Notes under the pieces: generated by a model
The model's input: the letters and a program-made list of their open reading frames with translations, nothing else
Database searches by the model: none
Told to the model about the DNA's origin: nothing
Program-made: the position numbers and the translations under genes
Assembly: GCF_000807925.1 (NCBI RefSeq)
Contig: NZ_JRVC01000008.1
Coordinates: 62,001-126,000, forward strand
DNA: 64,000 nt
From: Novosphingobium subterraneum
Lineage (GTDB): Bacteria; Pseudomonadota; Alphaproteobacteria; Sphingomonadales; Sphingomonadaceae
Direction of reading: 5' to 3'
Shown here: positions 7,763 to 14,900 of the stretch, one piece after another
Position numbering within the stretch: position 1 is the stretch's first letter
How the letters are laid out: each line of letters starts with the position of its first letter

Positions 7763-9393
7763 CGCATTTTTCCTACACCAAGGGCGCCACGGAAGAGCCG
7801 CTCCTGGAAAAGACGATCGGACAGGCGTTGCGCGACGCGGCGCAAGCATGGGGAGGGGAACTGGCTCTCGTCTCTCGCCATCAACGCATTCGCTGGACGT
7901 GGGCGGAATTGGACATCGAGGTCGATCGGGTTGCCACCGGCCTGCTCGATCGTGGGGTGGCAAAGGGCGACCGCGTCGGCATCTGGGCACCCAATTGCGC
8001 TGAATGGACCGTGCTGCAGTTTGCCACGGCCCGGATTGGCGCGATTCTGGTCACTATCAATCCTGCCTACCGCACCAGCGAGGTGGAATATGCGCTGAAC
8101 AAGGTCGGCTGTACCTTTCTCGTCACCGCAGCCAGCTTCAAGACCAGCGACTACATTGCGATGCTGCGCGAACTGGGACACGCCAAGTTGCCGATGCTGC
8201 GCGGCATGGTTGCTCTTGGTGATGCGGTACATGATGGCTTCGAACCGTGGGACGCCTTGCGCGCCGAACCTGATCATGGTCGGCTAACGGCCGTAGACGC
8301 CACGCTTAGTCAGAACGATCCGATCAATATCCAGTTCACCAGCGGCACGACCGGCTTCCCCAAGGGCGCAACGCTCACCCATCGCAACATCCTAAACAAT
8401 GGCTACTTTACGGCGCGGACAATCAAGCTCGGGGTGAGCGACCGCATCTGCATTCCGGTCCCGCTGTATCACTGCTTTGGTATGGTCTTGGGCAACCTCG
8501 CCGCCTTGGCGAGTGGCGCGGCCATGGTCTATCCCGGTGAGGCATACGATCCCAAGACGGCGCTTGAGGCGGTGCAGGCTGAAGGTTGCACTGCGCTGTA
8601 CGGCGTCCCCACGATGTTCATCACCATCCTCGCACAGCCCGACCTCGATGATTACGACGTCAGCACATTGCGTACCGGAATCATGGCGGGCTCGCCTTGT
8701 CCGGTTACCACGATGCGCCAGGTCATGGATCGCCTCAACATGACGGAGGTCACGATTGGTTATGGCATGACCGAGACCAGTCCGCTGACCACGCAGACGG
8801 CTACCGACGATCCAATTGAGGAGCGCGTTGGCACCGTCGGCCGCGTCCATCCCCATGCCGAGGCCAAGATCGTGGGGCTCGATGGCGAGGTCCTTCCGAT
8901 TGGCGAACAGGGCGAGTATTGTTCGCGCGGTTATGCCGTCATGCTTGGTTACTGGGATGATCCTGCCAAGACTGCCGAAGCCATCGATGCTGACGGCTGG
9001 ATGCATTCCGGCGATCTGGCTACCATGGACGAGAATGGATACATCCGGATTACCGGCCGTATAAAGGACATGATCATCCGCGGTGGTGAAAACATCTACC
9101 CGCGCGAGATCGAGGAGTTCCTGCTCACCCACCCGGGCGTTCAAGACGCGCAAGTGTTTGGTGTTGCGGACGAGAAGTTTGGCGAGGAAGTCTGCGCGTG
9201 GGTCATCGCCCGGGCAGGGGAAGACCTCGGCCCGGATGATGTGCTGGCGCACTGCAAGGGGCGCATCGCGCACTACAAGGTCCCCAGTCACATCCGCATA
9301 GTCGAGGCTTTCGCCATGACCGTGACTGGCAAGGCCCAGAAATTCGAGATGCGGAAGATGATGGAGGCAGAGCTTCAGTCATCTCGCCGGTAG
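7759..9393 (+). CDS. Acyl-CoA ligase (AMP-forming)
   Basis: A 544-residue ANL-superfamily ligase with no signal peptide. The ATP/AMP motif TSGTTGFPKG begins at about residue 194, GYGMTETSP follows near 334 and the C-terminal hinge and lysine region ends in GKAQKFEMR. It joins CoA to a carboxylic acid with ATP and completes the likely chain amine, aldehyde, acid, acyl-CoA. Overall form is that of the medium-chain fatty/aryl acyl-CoA synthetases rather than the smaller phenylacetate-CoA ligase (PaaK), so the true acid is uncertain. Start chosen at the ATG overlapping the ALDH stop. Confidence 0.88.
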   Translation: MTHFSYTKGATEEPLLEKTIGQALRDAAQAWGGELALVSRHQRIRWTWAELDIEVDRVATGLLDRGVAKGDRVGIWAPNCAEWTVLQFATARIGAILVTINPAYRTSEVEYALNKVGCTFLVTAASFKTSDYIAMLRELGHAKLPMLRGMVALGDAVHDGFEPWDALRAEPDHGRLTAVDATLSQNDPINIQFTSGTTGFPKGATLTHRNILNNGYFTARTIKLGVSDRICIPVPLYHCFGMVLGNLAALASGAAMVYPGEAYDPKTALEAVQAEGCTALYGVPTMFITILAQPDLDDYDVSTLRTGIMAGSPCPVTTMRQVMDRLNMTEVTIGYGMTETSPLTTQTATDDPIEERVGTVGRVHPHAEAKIVGLDGEVLPIGEQGEYCSRGYAVMLGYWDDPAKTAEAIDADGWMHSGDLATMDENGYIRITGRIKDMIIRGGENIYPREIEEFLLTHPGVQDAQVFGVADEKFGEEVCAWVIARAGEDLGPDDVLAHCKGRIAHYKVPSHIRIVEAFAMTVTGKAQKFEMRKMMEAELQSSRR

Positions 9394-9927
9394 ACGCTGC
9401 GAATCGGAAGCGAACAGGTGCAAATTCTCTGAGATTTTGATTGATTCTTGTCATTCCTAACGGATCGGCGTCTGCCGGTAATTAACTATATTCTTTAATA
9501 TTATCAGTTTCTTCGCTCTTCTGAGTGTAGATAAGCTCTCGGCGAGTGGCGGTAAAAAATCACCAAGATACGAAAACAAAAGGAATTTTCGGTTTTACCA
9601 GCTGTTCCCTGTTTCAAGCGACGGGGCCAGGTGAAGCCTGTTTACTCTATTTTTTAATTCTCCAGATGCGACGCATCTGGGGCAAATTCTGTCGGATTTG
9701 GATGCATCGTGAGTCACGGCAGGCGTTGTGTCGAGCGTAAAAGGTTACCTGCAAGTTAACCAATTCAGGCGCATTGCCACCGAAGACGAACACTGAAGCC
9801 AATTTCATCCGCTTGGAGATGTCGACCTACATTTCCAAGGTTGAAGAATTGCGCCCGTAAAAGGGCAAGTGTTTCCATCGCAAGGCAAGCGCGCCGAGTT
9901 GCCGTAAGGCAGCAGGGAGCAGTGCGC
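9394..9927 (+). promoter_or_regulatory. Long leader of the pilus operon
   Basis: 534 bp without a believable gene and visibly richer in A+T than its neighbours. It must hold the end of the amine operon and the pilus promoter. Two structured elements stand out. GGTAAAA (9551-9557) pairs with TTTTACC (9593-9599) around CGAAAA (9571-9576) and TTTTCG (9586-9591). CCAGATGCG-A-CGCATCTGG (9662-9680) is a near-perfect palindrome that could bind a dimeric regulator. I see no clear sigma-70 promoter, T-tailed terminator or known riboswitch. Confidence 0.5.
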
Positions 9928-10542
9928 ATGTTGATGCACAAGATCAGGATCGGCTTGACGGCGATTGCGGCCACGTGCCCGTCTGCCGTTCTGGCACAGT
10001 CAACCATCGCGGGGCCGACGGCATACGCCGGTGGTACTCCCGTGTCGCTGACCCTACCTGTCACCGCATCTGTTGGTGGCCGGTGCGGCTTCGCTATTGG
10101 CGGTGCACCATCCGGCAGCTTCGATGCCGGGCAAATTGACCAGTCAGGTTGGTCCAATCAGTTTCCCTTTACATTGAATTGCAATGGCGCCGCGCGCGTT
10201 GCTGTCACGTCCGCAAACGGTGGATTGCGCAGCGGTACTCAACCCTCGGAGCCAGGATATACGGGGATCGCCCCCTATCTGGTGACACTCAACCTGGTTG
10301 GCACCGGAGGTGGCAGCGTGACCGATCAGTGCGAGGCAGCCACCCTTTCCATCACGGCGGGCACGCCTTGCTCGTTCATAGGACCTGCCACGCAAAGCCA
10401 AGGGCTTCGTGTCGCTCCCAGTTCCCAGAACCTTGCTGGTGCCTACCTCCAGATAAGCGCCCCGGCATACGCGGGCCCGTCCGTTCTGGTTCAGGGGACC
10501 TACTCTGACACCCTGACCGTGACGGTTTCCGCCGCTTTGTAA
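9928..10542 (+). CDS. Spore coat U/Csu-type pilin-like subunit 1
   Basis: A 204-residue secreted protein. Signal peptide ends near VLAQS; the mature part begins with LPVTASVGGRC, and the C-terminal strand is of the form QGTYSDTLTVTVSAAL, typical of chaperone-usher subunits that donate or accept a beta strand. Four further cysteines may form disulfides. It is the first gene of the operon. ATG at 9928 is preceded by GGGAG; a second ATG at 9934 is possible. It is the most divergent of the first three subunits, with an insert around GGGSVTDQCEAATLSI, so it might cap or initiate the pilus. Confidence 0.75.
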   Translation: MLMHKIRIGLTAIAATCPSAVLAQSTIAGPTAYAGGTPVSLTLPVTASVGGRCGFAIGGAPSGSFDAGQIDQSGWSNQFPFTLNCNGAARVAVTSANGGLRSGTQPSEPGYTGIAPYLVTLNLVGTGGGSVTDQCEAATLSITAGTPCSFIGPATQSQGLRVAPSSQNLAGAYLQISAPAYAGPSVLVQGTYSDTLTVTVSAAL

Positions 10543-10555
10543 CCTGACGATTCCA

Positions 10556-10597
10556 GCCGGGCTTGTCCCGGCACCAATTCACGCCGCCTTTGGCGGC
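10556..10597 (+). promoter_or_regulatory. Two tandem intercistronic hairpins
   Basis: GCCGGG-CTTGT-CCCGGC (10556-10572) and GCCGCC-TTT-GGCGGC (10583-10597) fill the gap between pilin genes 1 and 2. Neither has a T tail, so they look like mRNA-stabilising or processing structures that would favour the downstream pilin message. Confidence 0.55.
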
Positions 10598-10617
10598 AGA
10601 CTGAAAGGCCGATTGCC

Positions 10618-11217
10618 ATGAAGACCGTGCTGTCCTTGCTCGCCGCAACTACCGCAATTGCAATCACAACCGCTTCCGCACAGGCGCAGACGGTGACGAC
10701 TGGCACGGTCAATGTCACTGGCAGCGTCCTGGGAAGGTGCTCCGTTGTTGCACCGGGCGGCTCGGCGACCCAGGCCTTCACCGGCACGATCGCGCTAGGC
10801 GCGCTGGACGCCTCGGACGGCACCTTGGCGACCGGGTTCACCACCACCACCAGTGCAGCCTCGGGCGGAACCCCGGTCGCCACGCGCGTGGTTTGCACTT
10901 CGGCCAGCGTCTCTCTTGCGATAGTGGCTGACCGTCTCAGCACAGCTGCCGCCGCCGTTTCGGGCTACTCCAACGAGATTGACTATACCGCCGAAATGCA
11001 GGTCGCGCTCGCGGCCGGCGGAAATGGCACCGTGACATACAGCACCGCCACCGGCGCCACCGCAGCCAATTCAGCGACTGTTGGCCGTCTCGCAGCTTCG
11101 GGGAACAACATAGCCGTCAAGGCCTATGGCTTCTCGACCAGAGGTGGCGCGTCGAACCTGCTCGTCGCCGGCAATTACACCTCCACCATCACCGTAAACA
11201 TCCAACCCGTGGCCTGA
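10618..11217 (+). CDS. Csu-type pilin-like subunit 2 (possible major pilin)
   Basis: A 199-residue secreted subunit with signal peptide ending ASAQAQ, an N-terminal strand GTVNVTGSVLGRC and a closing strand VAGNYTSTITVNIQPVA. Two cysteines (in GRCSV and RVVCTS) fit the one-disulfide pilin fold. It is Thr/Ala/Ser-rich and has the tidy form of a main pilin in Csu-type pili. It follows two stable mRNA hairpins, which would fit high expression. The major-pilin role is inferred. Confidence 0.78.
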   Translation: MKTVLSLLAATTAIAITTASAQAQTVTTGTVNVTGSVLGRCSVVAPGGSATQAFTGTIALGALDASDGTLATGFTTTTSAASGGTPVATRVVCTSASVSLAIVADRLSTAAAAVSGYSNEIDYTAEMQVALAAGGNGTVTYSTATGATAANSATVGRLAASGNNIAVKAYGFSTRGGASNLLVAGNYTSTITVNIQPVA

Positions 11218-11248
11218 ATTGATCGAGCCTTTTTCCAGGAGAAATGAA

Positions 11249-11770
11249 ATGCGTAAGATCCTTCTCGCGGCGACCGCCGCAGCAACCCTCTCGGCAATGC
11301 CTGCTTCTGGTCAAAGCGTTACCGGCACTGTCAACATCACCGGTTCCGTAACCGCCAAGTGCAAGTTCGTGACGTCCTCGCAGGACCTGCCGCTGGGCGA
11401 ACTGGCTGACGCAGACGGCGGCCTCGACACCAGCAAGGTTGATGGTCAGACCCGCACGCTCACGGGTTGGTGCAACAATTCTGCAGCCACCCTCTCTGTC
11501 AAGGCGACCGCGTTGACCGGAGACCAGCCGGTCACGTCCGGTGCCGAGGCTGCATTCACCGACACTGTCAATTACACTGCTTCGGTCTCGGCAAACGGCA
11601 AGAGCTTCTCTGACATCAGCACCGATGCGGTCGCCAGCACTGCCGCCAACGTCGACATGTTCTCCGGCAACATCGCCGTCACGCTGGGCGCGTCCACGGC
11701 CGCAAGCAAGAAGCTCGTCGCTGGTGCCTACACGGGCAAGGTCGAGGTCTTCCTCTCACCCACCGTCTGA
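11249..11770 (+). CDS. Csu-type pilin-like subunit 3 (possible major pilin)
   Basis: A 173-residue secreted subunit very like the previous gene: signal peptide to about PASGQ, strand GTVNITGSVTAKC, a second Cys in GWCNN and a closing strand VAGAYTGKVEVFLSPTV. The start at 11249 is chosen for AGGAG about eight bases upstream rather than an in-frame ATG at 11219. Together with subunit 2 it forms the best-conserved pair in the array and could be the main shaft pilin. Confidence 0.78.
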   Translation: MRKILLAATAAATLSAMPASGQSVTGTVNITGSVTAKCKFVTSSQDLPLGELADADGGLDTSKVDGQTRTLTGWCNNSAATLSVKATALTGDQPVTSGAEAAFTDTVNYTASVSANGKSFSDISTDAVASTAANVDMFSGNIAVTLGASTAASKKLVAGAYTGKVEVFLSPTV

Positions 11771-11809
11771 TCTGCATTGCGCGTGAAAAGTTCATCCAGG
11801 AGCACGACG

Positions 11810-12400
11810 ATGAAATCCGCACTGTTCAAGTCCAGCCTGCTTTTGCTGCCTCTATATGGGATGGCTGCGCCTGCGTCTGCGCAGGAAACGGCTTCCGACA
11901 CAGCGTCGGGTCAGGTCGCTGTGACGGGCTCCGTCGCACGGTTGTGCATCCTGGGTGAACCTTCGCGCGCGGTAGTCGATCTTGGCCAGATGGTGCAGAC
12001 TTCTGGTACATCCGTCGGACGGATTGCCGCGCTCGCCACGCAGTCGGTCTCGCTACCCGGAAGCTTCTGCAACTTTGCCGGCTCGGTGCTCGGTGTAAGG
12101 GCGACCGCATTGCTTGGCGATTCAACAATTGCGCCGCCGCCCGGATTTTCCCGTGCCGTGAACTACACGGCCACCGCAACCGGATGGGGCAATAGCGGTA
12201 CTGCTGCGACAACCAATGCTGCGGCCGACGGGGCCTCTCCCGATTCTGCCGCGACGGGAAGCACGCAGCCCAGCCCGAAACTTGGTGACATCGAAGTCGC
12301 GCTGTCTTCGTTCTCGGCGCCTCAGAACGCTCTGCTCGTTGCGGGAAACTACAGCGGCCTAGTCACTGTAACCCTCGGTCCCGTACCGGTAACGGAGTAA
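11810..12400 (+). CDS. Csu-type pilin-like subunit 4
   Basis: A 196-residue secreted subunit. Signal peptide ends APASAQ; then GQVAVTGSVARLC, a second Cys in GSFCNF and a closing strand VAGNYSGLVTVTLGPVP. The ATG at 11810 follows CAGGAGCACGACG; an in-frame upstream ATG at 11777 would spoil the signal peptide. It resembles the next gene in the segment PPGFSRAVNYTATATGW versus PTGFSRSVDFTATAAGW, so these two are a recent pair. Likely a minor subunit. Confidence 0.75.
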   Translation: MKSALFKSSLLLLPLYGMAAPASAQETASDTASGQVAVTGSVARLCILGEPSRAVVDLGQMVQTSGTSVGRIAALATQSVSLPGSFCNFAGSVLGVRATALLGDSTIAPPPGFSRAVNYTATATGWGNSGTAATTNAAADGASPDSAATGSTQPSPKLGDIEVALSSFSAPQNALLVAGNYSGLVTVTLGPVPVTE

Positions 12401-12406
12401 GCGGCC

Positions 12407-12961
12407 ATGAACAGGCTTAAGCTTTTCACAGCTATCTCTTCCGTTGTCGTTTCGGCTCCGGTCCAAGCCCAGAGTACCAGTGACTCGGCAGACTTCGCGG
12501 TTGTCGGAACTGTTCCGGCAATCTGTGTCGGTGGCTCGGTGACGGAAGCCGGTGGCGTTTTCGACCTGGGCATTCTCGTCGATACGACCACAGGTCTCCT
12601 CCGCTCCGATCTCAGTGCACCTTCCCAGGTGCTGGCGGGGAGCTTCTGTTCGTCACGCAGTTCGATCGCGGTTACTGCCACGCCCGTAGTTGCGCAGACA
12701 TTCACGGCCACTGCGCCGACGGGATTCTCACGCAGCGTTGATTTTACGGCGACGGCGGCAGGCTGGACGACAGTTCCAGCCAGCTTCAGCACCGCTTCGG
12801 CAAGCAACCCTGCAGCGATCCAGCAACGGACGACGGCCTTCAGCGGACCGATCACCGTGGGAATAGCTGACTTCGCGACCACCGGTGGAAGCGGCCTGCG
12901 CCTCGTTGCCGACACCTCCTATCGCGGCACGGTTACCGTGACGCTGACGCCGGAAAGCTGA
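12407..12961 (+). CDS. Csu-type pilin-like subunit 5
   Basis: A 184-residue secreted subunit with signal peptide ending PVQAQ, a first strand FAVVGTVPAIC, second Cys in GSFCSS and closing strand YRGTVTVTLTPES. It shares the FSRSVDFTATAAGW segment with subunit 4. The first strand has drifted from the TGSV form. Six bases separate it from the previous stop, so it belongs to the same message. Likely a minor or adaptor subunit. Confidence 0.72.
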   Translation: MNRLKLFTAISSVVVSAPVQAQSTSDSADFAVVGTVPAICVGGSVTEAGGVFDLGILVDTTTGLLRSDLSAPSQVLAGSFCSSRSSIAVTATPVVAQTFTATAPTGFSRSVDFTATAAGWTTVPASFSTASASNPAAIQQRTTAFSGPITVGIADFATTGGSGLRLVADTSYRGTVTVTLTPES

Positions 12962-12964
12962 AGC

Positions 12965-13558
12965 ATGGCGCGCTGTTCCATCATGTTCGCCATCGCGGTC
13001 TTGCCGCTGGGCACGATTCCGGCCGCCGCGCAGGAGACGGCGAGCGCTCGGGGGCTCCCGGTCACCGGTTCTGCGCCGCAGGTTTGCACGCTTGCTGGCG
13101 GCGAACTGCGGGCAGGTCAGCTCGTCAACTTCAATGGCATTTCGGGTGACACTCTGCAGGTAACGCAACTGCTGGATCAGCAGACGCTCGCTGCCCGCCC
13201 GGCGAGCGCCACCGTGTCATTCTCGGCCGTCTGCAACTATCCGCATCAGATCCGCATCCAGTCCGAAAATAATGGTTTGTGGCCCACCGATGGACGGCAA
13301 GCCACCGATGCACCGGGATTTGCGACGGCCTTGCCTTATGATGCCAACCTCACCTGGGGTAATTCTTCCGGTCAAATCCAGATGGATGCCCGCATTCGCA
13401 GCAATCGCGAGGAGCGTATCGACGTTGACCAGGCGACAGCGGGAATTGTCACCTTGCGCCTTGCCATTCTCGCCGGAGCATCCAATGGCGGCGTGAATGC
13501 GCCCGTACTTGCCGGAGTTTATGGCGATACGCTGCGCATTACGCTGGAGCCGAAATAA
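12965..13558 (+). CDS. Csu-type pilin-like subunit 6
   Basis: A 197-residue secreted subunit. Signal peptide ends PAAAQ; the first strand is LPVTGSAPQVC, a second Cys lies in SAVCNYPHQIRI and the closing strand is LAGVYGDTLRITLEPK. It has a longer middle (LPYDANLTWGNSSGQIQ) that is also recognisable in the next gene (LPYTLRLDWAGASQ), so these two form a second divergent pair. The stop overlaps the next start by one base. Confidence 0.7.
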   Translation: MARCSIMFAIAVLPLGTIPAAAQETASARGLPVTGSAPQVCTLAGGELRAGQLVNFNGISGDTLQVTQLLDQQTLAARPASATVSFSAVCNYPHQIRIQSENNGLWPTDGRQATDAPGFATALPYDANLTWGNSSGQIQMDARIRSNREERIDVDQATAGIVTLRLAILAGASNGGVNAPVLAGVYGDTLRITLEPK

Positions 13559-14115
13559 TGCGCTTCATGCTCATAACCGCGGCCCTCGCGCTTGGCGTCT
13601 CAGCCAATGCCCAAGAGGCGGATCGCGCAGCTCGAGTGCTGGAACTCAGTGCGACTGCAGGTTCGGCCTGTGTAATCAGCACCCCCAGAGCAAAAGCCGT
13701 AACTAACGCCAACTTCCAGGCGACGGGTGACGGCAATGCCACGGTTGGGTTGACGCGCCTGGTTGATCCCAACACCGCTCTGCCGAGGGGGGCCAGTTTC
13801 GAGCTCGAAATTCCAGCCACCTGCAATGCCTCGCACCGGGTAACCGCAGCGTCGGGCAGGGGCGGGTTGGGCAGGATCGGAGCCGCCGGCACGCAGGCGC
13901 AGGGCTTCGCGGATCTGTTGCCCTACACGCTGCGCCTCGACTGGGCCGGGGCCAGTCAGGAGCGAAGCAGCAACGCAGGCATGCTGACCTTGGCGGTGGC
14001 GAATGGCGCGACGGGCAATCTCGCTCTTCTGGTCAACACGCCCGATGGCGGCACGCCGCTGATTGCCGGCGACTACGACGACACGATCGTCATTCAGCTG
14101 CAGCCAACTGATTGA
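13558..14115 (+). CDS. Csu-type pilin-like subunit 7
   Basis: A 185-residue secreted subunit, the last before the chaperone. Signal peptide ends SANAQ; Cys pairs occur in GSACVIS and PATCNASHRV; the closing strand is IAGDYDDTIVIQLQPTD. The first strand (LELSATAGSAC) is far from the TGSV form. It may be a specialised adaptor near the tip. Start overlaps the stop of subunit 6 by one base, pointing to coupled translation. Confidence 0.7.
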   Translation: MRFMLITAALALGVSANAQEADRAARVLELSATAGSACVISTPRAKAVTNANFQATGDGNATVGLTRLVDPNTALPRGASFELEIPATCNASHRVTAASGRGGLGRIGAAGTQAQGFADLLPYTLRLDWAGASQERSSNAGMLTLAVANGATGNLALLVNTPDGGTPLIAGDYDDTIVIQLQPTD

Positions 14116-14146
14116 ATCTATTGCCTGCGGGCAGGGGGAACTTCAC

Positions 14147-14896
14147 GTGAAATCGAATGTCTCGTTTATGTCTGCTGCTGCCGTTTCGCTGCTGCTGCCG
14201 GCTGCCTCGACCATGGCGATGACGGTGCAGCCAGTCGTGATCGATCTCAAGACATCGGGACGTGACATGTCGCAGGTCATCACGGTCGAGAACACGTTCG
14301 CCAGCCCGCTGCCGGTCGAGCTGACTGTTCAGGAACTCCGCCTGACCGAGACCGGCGTTTCGCCGACCGGCAAGGACCCCGGAGACCTTCTCGTATTCCC
14401 CCCGCAAGCTCTTATTGAGCCGGGCCAGACGCAAACCTTCCGCGTCCAATACGTTGGCGACCCTGCTCTGGCTGGCAGCAGGCACTACTACGTCACGGTC
14501 GCACAGCTGCCGGTAAAGTTGCCCGAAGGCCAATCTGCAATTCAGATACTCTACAATTTTCAGGTCCTCGCCAGCGTTGCGCCTGCCGGTGTTAAGCCGA
14601 AGCTGGAAGTCACAAGCGCCGAAGTTGGCAAGGATGGCGCTGGCAAGCCGGTGGCGGTCGTGACCGTTGGAAATGCTTCAGCCGTCCACGGTTACTTGAG
14701 CGGTAGCAAATTGCGCATTGTTGAAAAGGATGCCGCAGGAAAAGAGCAATTCAGGCGCACGCTTTCCGGTCCTGAAATCCAGCAGACAATCGGCTTCGGC
14801 CTCGTGGGCGGCAACCAGACCCGCAAGGTGACCATTCCTGTCGAATTGCCGCTCGCCGTTGGCACGGTTGAAGCGACGATCACACCGGAGGGCTAA
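14147..14896 (+). CDS. Periplasmic pilus chaperone (PapD-like)
   Basis: A 249-residue chaperone with two immunoglobulin-like domains. Such proteins hold unfolded pilins by strand donation and deliver them to the usher. A GTG start at 14147 is preferred because GGGGGAA lies seven bases upstream and it gives a full signal peptide (to about STMAM); ATG at 14168 is the alternative. Domain 1 ends around residue 130 (the SAIQILYNFQVL edge-strand region), and domain 2 carries VAVVTVGNASAVHG. It is close to the CsuC type rather than to PapD in length and motifs. Confidence 0.85.
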   Translation: MKSNVSFMSAAAVSLLLPAASTMAMTVQPVVIDLKTSGRDMSQVITVENTFASPLPVELTVQELRLTETGVSPTGKDPGDLLVFPPQALIEPGQTQTFRVQYVGDPALAGSRHYYVTVAQLPVKLPEGQSAIQILYNFQVLASVAPAGVKPKLEVTSAEVGKDGAGKPVAVVTVGNASAVHGYLSGSKLRIVEKDAAGKEQFRRTLSGPEIQQTIGFGLVGGNQTRKVTIPVELPLAVGTVEATITPEG

Positions 14897-14900
14897 GCTC

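Noticed and set aside
9546..9740. 64-codon frame in the pilus leader
   Set aside because: GTG start without a good ribosome binding site, no signal or family match, and it covers both the paired arms and the palindrome; more likely untranslated leader.
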